This document shows, in pieces, positions 54,555-63,790 of a stretch of DNA of 64,000 nucleotides (position 1 is the first letter of the stretch; every line of letters begins with the position of its first letter). Below the pieces are notes generated by a model, which saw only the letters and a program-made list of their open reading frames with translations, did no database searches and had not been told where the DNA came from. A program made the position numbers and the translations under genes. Origin of the DNA: TIUS-1 sp964019505 (lineage in GTDB: Bacteria; Bacillota_I; Bacilli_A; Mycoplasmatales; Mycoplasmataceae); assembly GCF_964019505.1 (NCBI RefSeq), contig NZ_OZ026449.1, forward strand, positions 744,001-808,000, given 5' to 3'.

Positions 54555-54860
54555 ATGGAAAGAAGTTGCGCAATTGAATATACAATATCAATCATAAAGT
54601 CAAAATGGGTCTTTTTAATATTAAGAGATCTAACCGAAGGTAAAAAAAGATTTAGTGAACTACGAAGATGTATACCTGGTGTTTCGCAAAAGATGTTAAC
54701 TGCAAATCTAAGGTTCTTAGAAGAAAAGAAAATATTAACAAGAATTGTCTATCCTATTGTTCCACCAATGGTTGAATATGAATTAACTGAACTAGGTTTA
54801 TCATTAAGCCCTCTTTTAGAAGAAATGAAAAAATGGGGTGAACTGTCACAAAAAAAATAA
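54555..54860 (+). CDS. HxlR/YodB-family redox transcription regulator, 101 aa
   Basis: Winged helix-turn-helix regulator. MERSCAIEYTISIIKSKWVF begins with the family-typical N-terminal Cys (residue 5) that in YodB-like members senses diamide and quinones. FSELRRCIPGVSQKMLTANL is the recognition part, with a second Cys near residue 38. VEYELTELGLSLSPLL and the ending EMKKWGELSQ are typical. It is about 101 residues, as usual. AAAGGA precedes ATG. It is divergent from the azoreductase gene, which it may repress. Confidence 0.93.
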   Translation: MERSCAIEYTISIIKSKWVFLILRDLTEGKKRFSELRRCIPGVSQKMLTANLRFLEEKKILTRIVYPIVPPMVEYELTELGLSLSPLLEEMKKWGELSQKK

Positions 54861-54884
54861 TTACTATTTAAGTAATTATTTTTT
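54853..54884. terminator. Bidirectional terminator between HxlR-type gene and mnmG
   Basis: A stem AAAATAATTACT / AGTAATTATTTT with a short loop ATTTA overlaps both stop codons. A- and T-runs flank both sides. Confidence 0.8.
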
Positions 54885-56745
54885 GTGCATATTTTTTTCT
54901 CAAGTAGAACAACAACATTTGAATATCAGCCGGTGTTATACCCGTAATTCTTGATGCTTGTCCAACTGAGTTAGGTCTTATTTTTTCTAATAGTTGTCTA
55001 GCTTCAGTCGCTAAGTTATCAACATTTGAATATGTTATATCTGTTGGAATTAACTTAGATTCTGAATTTTCAAATCTTTGAATAGTTTCATTTTCATTTT
55101 TAATATAACCCTCAAATCTAATACTTATTACAATGTATTGAACTTGGTTGTGAGTTAAGTGTTTTAGTTCAGGTATGTATTTGAATACAATGTTTGAATC
55201 AACTGTTGGTTGTTTCAGCAATTGGTAAGCACTAATCCCCTGACTTATATTTGCTTGTTTTAATTTCAATAGTTCAATTGCAATTTCAGATTTAGGTGTG
55301 TATCTTGTTTGTTTTAATAGTGCAATTGCATCATTAATTTCTTTTTCAAATTTTTGATATTCATTTCATTCTGTGTCTTTGATTAAACCAATATCTCTAC
55401 CGTGTTTTTTTAATCTAACTTCGGCATTATCATTTCTCAATGTAAGTCTATATTCTGATCTAGAAGTTAAAAGCCTGTATGGTTCAACCACACCTTTATT
55501 TACTAAGTCATCAATCATAACTCCAATATAAGCTTCACTTCTTTTTAAAATTAGTGGTTCTTTATTTTGAATTTTTCGAACAGCATTAATACCTGCGATT
55601 AATCCTTGACCAGCTGCTTCTTCATATCCACTTGTTCCATTTATTTGGCCAGCCAAAAATAAGTTCTTTATTCCTTTTAACTCCAAAGATAATTCAAGTT
55701 GTGTTGGATCAATACAATCATATTCGATTGCATATGCTCATTTATCCACAATACAATTTTCAAATCCAGGTAAACTTTTTAACATTTGTTCTTGTATATC
55801 AATTGGCATTGAAGTTGAAAAACCTTGAACATATATTGTGTCTAGTGACAGCGATTCTGGTTCTAAGAATAATTGATGTTGTTCTTTTGAATTAAACCTT
55901 ACAACCTTGTCTTCAAATGATGGGCAATACCTTGGCCCAACACCATCTATGGTTCCCCCATACATTGCTGACTTTGTTAGGTTATTTTCTATAATTGTTT
56001 TAGTTTCTTTTGTTGTATAAATTAAATGACATGGAACTTGATCTTTAACATCTCTGTATTCTTTTGTAGAGAATGAAAATGCCAATTTTGCATCAGACCC
56101 CGGTTCTAATTGAGCTTTACTAAAATCAATTGAGTTTGTTTTAACACGAGGTGGAGTACCTGTTTTAAATCTCAAAATTTTGATTTTATTTTCACGTAAT
56201 GTATCACTTAAATATGAAGTAGTAATTTCACCATCTGGTCCTGTATTTTCTGTTTCACTTCCTCTATGTAGAATTGATGACAAATAAGTACCTGTAGTTA
56301 ATATTGCTGAATCACATTCAATAATTCTTCCATCCTCTAAAAGGACCCCAGTTACTTTTGAGTCCTTTAAAATTAAGTCCTTAGCCACACCTTCAATTAA
56401 TTGAAGGTTTTCTTGGTTAGATACTTTATTTTGCATATATTTTGAATATTTGACTTTATCTGATTGTGCACGCAATGCTCAAACCCCTGGTCCCCTTGAT
56501 GAGTTTAGGAGTTTCATTTGTAGCGCAGTTGCATCTGCTGCTTTGGCCATTTCGCCACCTAGTGCATCAATCTCTCTAACAACAATACCTTTAGCTGGTC
56601 CACCAATTGATGGATTACATGGCATAGCTGCAATTCTATCCTTATATAGATTTAAAAGAACGGTTTTACATCCCATTCTTGCACTAGCTAAAGCTGCTTC
56701 GACACCTGCGTGTCCTGCACCAATAACAACAATGTCAACTTTCAT
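54868..56745 (-). CDS. mnmG: MnmG (GidA), tRNA U34 carboxymethylaminomethyl synthase, 625 aa
   Basis: FAD-dependent partner of MnmE that modifies wobble U34. The start is MKVDIVVIGAGHAGVEAALA, then PCNPSIGGPAKGI, AGQINGTSGYEEAAGQGL and SEYRLTLRND, all invariant family blocks. Length is standard. In-frame ATGs lie upstream at 56766 and 56835, but 56745 matches homologues and has an AAAGA site. TGA-Trp codons include RALRAQ-adjacent WAL and VDKWAYA. A terminator for the GNAT-like gene lies just upstream. Confidence 0.95.
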
Positions 56746-56781
56746 TTTTGAATTTTCTTTTAACATAATTAGATAATACCA

Positions 56782-56808
56782 ATAAAAAAACGAGATATCT
56801 CTCGTTGT
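56782..56808 (-). terminator. Terminator of the GNAT-like triplet
   Basis: A stem AACGAGA / TCTCGTT with loop TATC, followed by TTTTTTATTGG on the minus strand, just after the stop at 56810. Confidence 0.75.
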
Positions 56809-56809
56809 T

Positions 56810-57295
56810 TTATTGATTGAATTTTGTATAGTCAAATTCTAATGATATTGAATCATTTATAGTAGAAATTACTCTGAATCCTGAATCCAGTAAATATGTA
56901 ATTGTCTTGTCTCCTTTTTTTGAAACTTCCATAATAATTCTTTTTACACCATATTTTTTTAGTATTGCAATGATGTATCTGTCGACAACATCACTTCATT
57001 CATCTTCTTCTATTGTTTCTCTCAAACCAATAATGATTGCGATTCTTAGTTCTAGTGCGTCTTCGTCATATGGAACTACTTCAATAATACCAACAACTTT
57101 TCCGCTCGCTACTATAACTTGAGCACCCGCATTTATCATTCTGGTGTAAAGTTTATCTTCATTTAACTTATTAAGACCCAACATTGAATATGATGTATTT
57201 TCGATCTTGTGATCATTCTCATCTTTGAACAAGTAGAAAATTTCTTCTTTATCTTTTTCTTCTATGTCCCTAAAGTTAATAGCTTGTTTTGGCAT
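56810..57295 (-). CDS. GNAT-like protein, third tandem paralogue, 161 aa
   Basis: Homologous to the two genes upstream of it. Shared blocks are INFRDIEEKDKEEIFYLF, SYSMLGLNKLNEDKLYTRM, VVGIIEVVPYD and, near the end, YLLDSGFRVISTINDSISLE. The helix-strand order fits an N-acetyltransferase (GNAT) fold. The acetyl-CoA P-loop (Q/R-x-x-G-x-G/A) is missing; the corresponding stretch reads EEDEWSDVVDRYIIAILKK. One TGA encodes Trp. Start ATG at 57295; upstream base composition is ordinary. Function unknown. Confidence 0.65.
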
Positions 57296-57352
57296 GTCCC
57301 CTCATAAACACTAATTTTTAAATTGTGTTTGTTAATGATTAATTATTTAGTT

Positions 57353-57829
57353 TTATTTATTGAATTTACCAAAGTCAAATTCAAATGTAATTATGTTATT
57401 AATTGTTGAAACAACTTTATATCCCGATGACAATAGGTGGTTAATTGTTGCGTCTTGTGTTTTTTCAATTGAAATAATAATTCTTGTTGCACCATGTTTT
57501 TTTAGTGCTTTAATAATGTATTTTTCGGTTGCAATTTCTGATTCTTTTGGATCAATGTTGTCGTCTTGAATAACGACCGTTCTAAGTTCTAATCCATTAT
57601 TTTCATATGGAACCATTTCAATAATTCCCAAAAATAAACTATCATCCCTAGTTATTACTTCGACGTTTAGATTTGCCATTCTTTTAAATAAATCATCTTC
57701 GCTCAATTGGTCAAGTTCAAATATTGCATAAGCTGATGTATCTGCTTTTGATGATTTTCCAAATAGTCCTGATAAGTTTTTTTTATCGCTTTCTACTAAT
57801 TTTCTAAATGTGATTTTATGTGTTCCCAT
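57353..57829 (-). CDS. GNAT-like protein, second tandem paralogue, 158 aa
   Basis: Middle member of the triplet. It has MGTHKITFRKLVESDKKNL, SAYAIFELDQLSEDDLFKRM, FLGIIEMVPYENNGLELRTV, then SEIATEKYIIKALKKHGATR, and HLLSSGYKVVSTINNII at the end. Compared with canonical GNATs the pyrophosphate loop residues are absent. A diverged insert (SGLFGKSSKAD) lies near residue 20. No TGA codon is used. It lies 52 bases after the first paralogue, with a hairpin between, and 57 bases before the third. Confidence 0.65.
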   Translation of the reverse strand: MGTHKITFRKLVESDKKNLSGLFGKSSKADTSAYAIFELDQLSEDDLFKRMANLNVEVITRDDSLFLGIIEMVPYENNGLELRTVVIQDDNIDPKESEIATEKYIIKALKKHGATRIIISIEKTQDATINHLLSSGYKVVSTINNIITFEFDFGKFNK

Positions 57830-57841
57830 AACTTACTCCAA

Positions 57842-57867
57842 AATATCTAAGTGTTGACTTAGATATT
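57842..57867 (-). terminator. Hairpin between GNAT-like paralogues 1 and 2
   Basis: A perfect 11-bp stem AATATCTAAGT / ACTTAGATATT with a 4-base loop is followed by TTTTGG on the minus strand. The weak T-run suggests a partial terminator or processing site. Confidence 0.5.
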
Positions 57868-57881
57868 GTTATCTTTTATTT

Positions 57882-58358
57882 TTATTTTTTGTTTAATTTT
57901 TTGAAATCGAATTCAAATGTTACCGCGTCATTTATTGTTGAAACAACTTTGTAACCTGCTGATAATAAATGCTTAATTGCTAGGTCGAATTGTTTATGCA
58001 CTTCAATAATTATTCTTGAAACACCATGTTTTTCTAGTTGTTTCAATATAAACTTTTCTGTAGCTGCTTCTGATTCTCTTTGATCTACATGATCAAATTT
58101 TTCCATTGCCAGTCTGATTTCAATTGAATCAGAGTCGTATGGAGTAGTTTCAATAACTCCTAAGAACTTACCTTCTCTTAATATAATTTCCGCATCAACT
58201 TTTATCATTCTTTCTAACAATTCAATGTCAGTTAGTTTGTCTAAACCCAACATTGAATATGAAAACCTAACAATGTCTGAGTTGTCTTCGTGGAAAATAT
58301 TAAATAAATCCTTTTTATCTTGCTCTTCTACCTTTCTGTATGTTATTTTGTTTTTCAT
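57882..58358 (-). CDS. GNAT-like protein, first tandem paralogue, 158 aa
   Basis: First of three tandem paralogues. MKNKITYRKVEEQDKKDLFN leads to YSMLGLDKLTDIELLERMIK, then FLGVIETTPYDSDSIEIRL, ESEAATEKFILKQLEKHGVS, and KHLLSAGYKVVSTINDAVTF. The fold order matches a GNAT N-acetyltransferase, but the acetyl-CoA-binding P-loop is replaced by ESEAATEK. No signal peptide. AAAAATG has little Shine-Dalgarno. Genes 2 and 3 follow in the same direction, and metG lies upstream. Confidence 0.65.
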   Translation of the reverse strand: MKNKITYRKVEEQDKKDLFNIFHEDNSDIVRFSYSMLGLDKLTDIELLERMIKVDAEIILREGKFLGVIETTPYDSDSIEIRLAMEKFDHVDQRESEAATEKFILKQLEKHGVSRIIIEVHKQFDLAIKHLLSAGYKVVSTINDAVTFEFDFKKLNKK

Positions 58359-58400
58359 TTTTACTCCAAATATAAATCATTAAATTATATATTTATAATA

Positions 58401-59921
58401 TTATATAGTTATTCTTTTGAAGATCACTAATTTTTCACTAACTTGGTTATAAATAATTTTGTTTTTAACAACTGTTTCTTTATTGATTTCCTTAATGTTT
58501 ACACCCATTTGGTTCATCATAATTTCATATGTCTTCACTAAAATTGGTTTCAGTAGGTAGTTTATAGTTGTAATTGAATATTGTAATTCTGATAGTAATA
58601 AGTTTAATTCTTCTACTTTGTTTTGTTTGTCTAAATCTCATGGTTTTGAATCTTCAATTAATTTATTAGATAAATTACCCAACTCAAGCACGGCCTCTAT
58701 AGCCTTTGAATATTTATACTCATTCATGAATTTGTCATATGCAACAATTGTGTCTTGTGCGCTCCTAAACAATTTTGATTTACTAATATCAACCGGTTTT
58801 AGTTTACCGTTTGAGTATTTTATAATCATATTTGAAACTCTTGAAATTAAGTTTCCTATATTATTTGCAAGGTTTGTATTAAATGATTCAACCATCAATT
58901 CATCTGAATATGATCCGTCATTGTCAGTTGGCAAGTTTAGTGCAATATAAAATCTGACGGCATCTGAGCCATAGGTTTTTATCATTTCCCTAGGGTCAAC
59001 AACGTTACCTAGTGATTTTGACATTTTTTCGTTTTTGGCCATAATTCACCCGTGTGATAAAAGTTTATCGGGAGTTTTTAAACCAAGAGCTTTTAGCATT
59101 ACTGGTCAATAAATTGAATGGAATCTCGTGATTTCTTTACCAACTATTTGTAAAACTTCACTATCTTTTGATCAAAATTGTTTTAATAGTTTTTCATCAC
59201 TACCTCACCCAAGTGCTGTAATGTAGTTTGAAAGGGCGTCCAATCAAACATAAATTATATGTTTGTCACTTTCATTAATTTTAATTCCTCAATCAAAAGT
59301 CACTCGTGTAACTGACAGGTCTTCAAGGTTATTGTTAATGAAGTTATTTAACATTTCTGTCTTTCTATTTTCTGGAACCAAAAAGTTTGTCTTAAATAAA
59401 TCTACTAAAAATTTTTGATATTTCGAAACACGCAACATGTATGATTCTTCAGAAAAGTCTATTGCTTTGTTTTTACAGACAACATGAATAAATGATTCAT
59501 CCATTTGTTCTCTTGTTAAAAACTCTTCACAACTTACACAATACTTACCTTTGTATTCACTTAAATAAATATCATCTTGTTTTAATAGTTTTGTAAATAT
59601 TTTTTTAACTGCTTCTACATGGTCTTCATCTGTTGTGCGAATAAATCTACCAAATTCAACATCAAGCTCTTTTCATAATTCTTTAAAACCAACAACAATT
59701 TTATCAACATAAGTTTTAGGGTCGACTCCAGCTTCTTTCGCTTTTGTTTCAATCTTTTGACCATGTTCGTCAGAACCCGTCAAAAAGAAAACGTTGTAAC
59801 CATTTTCTATTTTGTATCTTGAAATTATATCTGCTAGAACTGTTGTGTACGCATGACCAATGTGCAATTGTCCACTAGGATAATAAATTGGTGTTGTTAC
59901 ATAAAAATTTTTGTTACTCAT
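58401..59921 (-). CDS. metG: Methionyl-tRNA synthetase, 506 aa
   Basis: Class I synthetase. HIGH motif is PSGQLHIGHAYTTVL, then TGSDEHGQKI, a knuckle with CVSCEEF and CKNK, and the KMSKS motif NEKMSKSLGNVVD near residue 300. The chain ends at about residue 506, without the C-terminal tRNA-binding domain found in longer MetRS, as in other Mollicutes. More than a dozen TGA codons encode Trp. ATG at 59921 overlaps the upstream HPRT-like stop in TAATG. Confidence 0.95.
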
Positions 59922-60442
59922 TATTTGCTTGTCTCTTCAACTACTTTATAAATTGATTTTAAACCACGGTAACTTCCGTTGTATGTTAATCCATAACCCA
60001 GCACATGTTCGTTGTGTACTTGGAATAATGATTCAACATTAAATTTAGTTACTCTTTTTGTTGTAGGTTTTTCTAATAATGTTAGAACACGAATATCAGC
60101 TGGGTCCTCAGATTTAATTTTGTCATAAATTTTCTTCAGTCCTTTACCTTTGTAAAGCATGTCATTCATGATCAAAACGTGCCTTCCTGTCAACGCTTCA
60201 TATTTACCTAATTCAATATCAAAGTCTTTTCTTGAATCTGTTGGATAAGAAACAAATCTAATTTGTACATCAATTGGTAACTCACGTATAAAGTCAGAAA
60301 CAAACATAAATGTTGACTCAAGTTCAGCCACTATTGTTAGTTGAACTCCGTCATAAATTTTTGTATATTCATCAGCCTTTTTAACAATAGCCGCTTTAAT
60401 TTCTTGTCATGTAATAACTGTTAATAATTTATTTTCTGCCAT
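59921..60442 (-). CDS. HPRT-fold protein with altered active site, 173 aa
   Basis: Homologous to hypoxanthine phosphoribosyltransferase: YDGVQLTIVAELESTFMFVS aligns with the strand-loop-helix containing the L-K-G pyrophosphate loop, and RIRFVSYP plus HVLGYGLTYNGSYRGLKSIY match the end of the family. Two key sites differ. The L-K-G loop reads L-E-S, and the PRPP-binding E-D-I/V-x-D-T-G-x-T/L motif is replaced by NDMLYKGKGL, losing the catalytic acidic residue. The start at 60442 (MAENKLLTVITWQE) lies 17 bases after pth. I infer a degenerate or regulatory HPRT; an active enzyme with unusual chemistry is possible. One TGA encodes Trp. Confidence 0.75.
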
Positions 60443-60459
60443 AAATCTCCTTAAAGCTA

Positions 60460-61023
60460 TTAATTAAATTTGTTCATTATTTTGATCATCTCTTGATCAT
60501 TTATGAACATTTCAATTCCTTCGCAAAATTTTATAAATTCTTTTTTTAGTTCATCTTTTTGAGACTGAGTTATGTCTTTCATAACTCAGTCAATGATTTT
60601 GTAATTTGGATCAACTTTACCAATACCAACACGCAGTCTATTGAAGTCTTGCGTACCTAGTTGTTGGATTATATTTTTAACACCATTCTGTCCACCGGCA
60701 CTTCCATTAGTTTTAAATCTAGGTATACCAAAATCTAAATCTTTGTCATCGTGAACAATTAATATGTCTTTCTTTTCTATTTTGTAAAAGTTCATAACTG
60801 AAACAATTGCTTCACCACTTAAGTTCATGTAAGTTAGCGGTTTTTGTAATATAACTTTTTTTCCATTTATTTTTGTAAAATACAATTCTGATTTTAGTTT
60901 TTCTTGTTTTTTATCAAATCCATATTTCTCTAATAAAAAATCAATAAACATTCATCCAAAGTTGTGTCTAGTGTTTTGGTAATCCTTTCCGGGATTACCA
61001 AGCCCTACAATTAACTTATCCAT
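60460..61023 (-). CDS. pth: Peptidyl-tRNA hydrolase, 187 aa
   Basis: Releases peptides from peptidyl-tRNA. It has LIVGLGNPGKDYQNTRHNFG with the catalytic His (residue 20), PLTYMNLSGEAI, IVHDDKDLDFG with the catalytic Asp, and GSAGGQNGVKNII. The size is canonical. TGA-Trp codons occur in FGWMFID and IIDWVMKD. ATG at 61023 lies 2 bases after the prs stop, so prs-pth form an operon. Confidence 0.95.
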
Positions 61024-61025
61024 GA

Positions 61026-62066
61026 TTAGCCTTTTTTCAAGTAGTCTTGGATTTTTTTAGCTATCTGTTCTTGTTTTGTTTCGTATACACCAGATAGTGA
61101 TTCGCTATTATATGAGGCCATAATCATATCTGCAATTAATTGATCAACTGATATTATTCTTAAACCATCAAATTTTCTTTCTTCTTCGATTTTGATTGTG
61201 TCTGTAACAATAACACCTTCGATTATTTTCTCTTTAATAAAGTCTGCCATTTTTTTTGAGGCTGTCCCATTGAATAAACCATGACATGCAAGAATATAAA
61301 CTCTTGTCGCCCCAAACTCTTTTAATGCTTTTGCAGCATTTAAAATAGTTCCACCAGTATCAATCATGTCATCAACAATAAAACAAACTTTTTCTTTTAT
61401 ATCACCAAGAACAAATTCAACTTCTGCTTTGTTTGGTTCAGGTCTTCTTTTTGCAACAACAGCAATCCCTTTTGTCATACCAATAGTGTATTTCTCAATA
61501 TCATGTACTCTTTTTAATCCACCATGATCTGGTGAAACAAGAATACATTTTTCTGGATCTAATTTTTCTTTAATAATTGTGTCAATAATTTCGTTTGCTA
61601 ATGTTTGAGCTGTTGAAAAATTATCTACTGGAATATCAAAGAACCCCATTGTTTGTGATGAGTGAAGATCTACAGCAATAACTCTGTGTGCTCCTGCTGT
61701 TTCGATTAAAGTTGAAACAAGTTTTGCAGAAATTGGTTGTCTACCTTTTGCTTTTCTATCTTGTCTTGCGTAACCAAAGTAAGGTATTACAACATTTATT
61801 TTTCTTACACTTGCTCTTTTTAGGGCGTCCATTGCGATTAACAATTCCATTAAATTTTCATTAACTGGTTGTGACGTTGATTGAATTAAATAAACTTCTT
61901 TATTTCTAACACTGTCAAGTGATTGTAATAGCATTTCTCCATCCAAGAATTTTGTTGTAGTAATTATTGATTGTCTAACGCCAATAATTTTACATATCCT
62001 TTCTGTTAGTGGTTGATTTGAGGTTAACCCAAAAATCATTATTTCGTCTTTATTTATTTTTGCCAT
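61026..62066 (-). CDS. prs: Ribose-phosphate pyrophosphokinase, 346 aa
   Basis: Makes PRPP from ribose 5-phosphate and ATP for nucleotide salvage. Motifs are FGYARQDRKAKGRQPISAK, VIAVDLHSSQTMGFF, LVSPDHGGLKRV and the PRPP loop FIVDDMIDTGGTI. Length is slightly above the usual 315-320, with an extended C-terminus (GVYETKQEQIAKKIQDYLKK). No TGA codon. AGGA precedes ATG. It is divergent from the ABC-F gene. Confidence 0.96.
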   Translation of the reverse strand: MAKINKDEIMIFGLTSNQPLTERICKIIGVRQSIITTTKFLDGEMLLQSLDSVRNKEVYLIQSTSQPVNENLMELLIAMDALKRASVRKINVVIPYFGYARQDRKAKGRQPISAKLVSTLIETAGAHRVIAVDLHSSQTMGFFDIPVDNFSTAQTLANEIIDTIIKEKLDPEKCILVSPDHGGLKRVHDIEKYTIGMTKGIAVVAKRRPEPNKAEVEFVLGDIKEKVCFIVDDMIDTGGTILNAAKALKEFGATRVYILACHGLFNGTASKKMADFIKEKIIEGVIVTDTIKIEEERKFDGLRIISVDQLIADMIMASYNSESLSGVYETKQEQIAKKIQDYLKKG

Positions 62067-62149
62067 AATTGTATTCCTATATATAATTATATTATCTAAA
62101 AATTGGTAATTATTATATACTTAATATTAAATGACGAAGGGAGTGCACA

Positions 62150-63682
62150 ATGGGATTAATTTATGTAAAGGATATGACTCATGCCAATGGTGGTAAGAAG
62201 TTATACGATAATGTAACATTTAGATTTAATAGAAAAGAACACATTGCACTTATTGGAGCAAACGGTTCTGGTAAGACAACTTTGTTCAATATTATTATTG
62301 GAAAAATTACACCAGATAAAGGTGGTGTTGAATTACATCCACGTGTAAAGATTGGATATCTAGATCAACATTTAGAAGTTGAACCAAACATAACAGTTGA
62401 TTCATATCTAAAAGAAGCCTTCAAAGAACTATATTTTTTAGAAGATAAAATGAACAAAATTTATGAAGGTATGGCAATTGAATATAAAGAAGACGATTTA
62501 GTTAAAGCGTTAGACATTCAAAACGAATTGGATATTAAAGGTTTTGATCAGGTTGAGAAAAAAATTGGTAACTTGATAAATGGACTTGGTATCGGTATTG
62601 ATAAATTACCTTTAAAACTAGAATCAATGTCTGGTGGTCAAAAGGCTAAAATAATGCTAGCAAAATTACTTGTAAGTGACTTTGATTTCTTTATGTTAGA
62701 TGAACCTACTAACTTCTTAGATATTACTCAAGTTGAATGATTGGCTAAATATCTTGCAGCGTTTGAAAAACCATTTGTATTAATTTCTCACGACGTTGAT
62801 TTCATCAACAAAACATGTGGAATTATTTATGCAATTGAAAACCTACAAGTTAATAGATACGTTGGTAACTATGATAAATATATGGAAGAATCAGAAATGA
62901 GACGTGTTCAATATGATAACGCCTTCTCTTCACAACAAAAACAAATTGATAAATTAAAAACATATGTAGCTAAAAATGCCGCTCGTGCCTCAACTGCTAA
63001 GTCAGCACAATCACGTGTTAAGCAATTAGAGAAAATGGATGTTATGGGAAAACGTCAAGATTTGGTTAAACCAAACTTTAAGTTTGCATATAAAAAACCT
63101 GGTTCAAGTATTATCTTAGACTTTAAAAACTTAGCATTAGGTTATGATCGTGCATTAATTAAAGACTTGAACTTTGTTATTCGCGAAGGTGAAAAACATA
63201 TTGTTTCAGGTAAAAACGGTGTTGGTAAAACAACTTTACTAAATACAATATCTGGTGAGATCAAACCATTTGATGGTGAAGTAAAATACGCACCACATTT
63301 AACTTTCCAATACTTTAAACAAATTGAAAAGTTTGATGATGTTACTCCTATTCAATACTTATTAAGAAAGTTTCCAAACATTACAGAACAAGAAGCTAGA
63401 GTTAAATTATCTCAGTTTGGAATTAAAACTGGATTAATGTTTCAATCAATTCAAACCCTTTCTGGAGGGGAACAAGCTAAAGTTAGATTGTCTGCCCTAA
63501 GTCTAGAAAAGTGCGCTCTACTGTTACTAGATGAGCCCACAAACCATATTGATGTTCTTGCTAAAGAATCATTATTAGAAGCAATACAATCTTTTGAAGG
63601 AACTGTATTACTTACAACTCATGATATTAACTTCTCAACTAATTGAGCAGATAGTGTTATTGATTTCGAAAATAAAAAATAG
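62150..63682 (+). CDS. ABC-F family ATPase, 510 aa
   Basis: Soluble ribosome-associated ATPase with two ABC domains and no membrane part. Domain 1: Walker A GANGSGKTT, signature MSGGQKAK, Walker B FFMLDEPTNFLD. The linker (about residues 215-300) is basic and helical (KQIDKLKTYVAKNAARASTA). Domain 2: SGKNGVGKTTL, LSGGEQAKVRL, LLLDEPTNHID. Such proteins act in translation or antibiotic protection; the short linker argues for a translation factor. TGA-Trp codons occur at residue 198 and near the end. GGGAG precedes ATG 62150. Confidence 0.93.
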
Positions 63683-63702
63683 AACTCTAAGTTCTATTTT
63701 TT
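63675..63702 (+). terminator. Terminator of the ABC-F gene
   Basis: A stem AATAGAACT / AGTTCTATT with a 3-base loop, followed by TTTTATATTTTT, overlaps the stop codon at 63682. Confidence 0.8.
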
Positions 63703-63762
63703 ATATTTTTAATAATTCACATTGCACTGTTAATGGTTGCTTAATCAATTATCATATAAATA

Positions 63763-63779
63763 GGATTGGAGCCCAATCC
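63763..63779 (+). promoter_or_regulatory. Leader hairpin before the aldo/keto reductase gene
   Basis: A perfect 7-bp stem GGATTGG / CCAATCC with loop AGC ends one base before the AGGAG site. It is G+C-rich for this genome and could modulate translation initiation. Confidence 0.45.
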
Positions 63780-63790
63780 CAGGAGAACAA

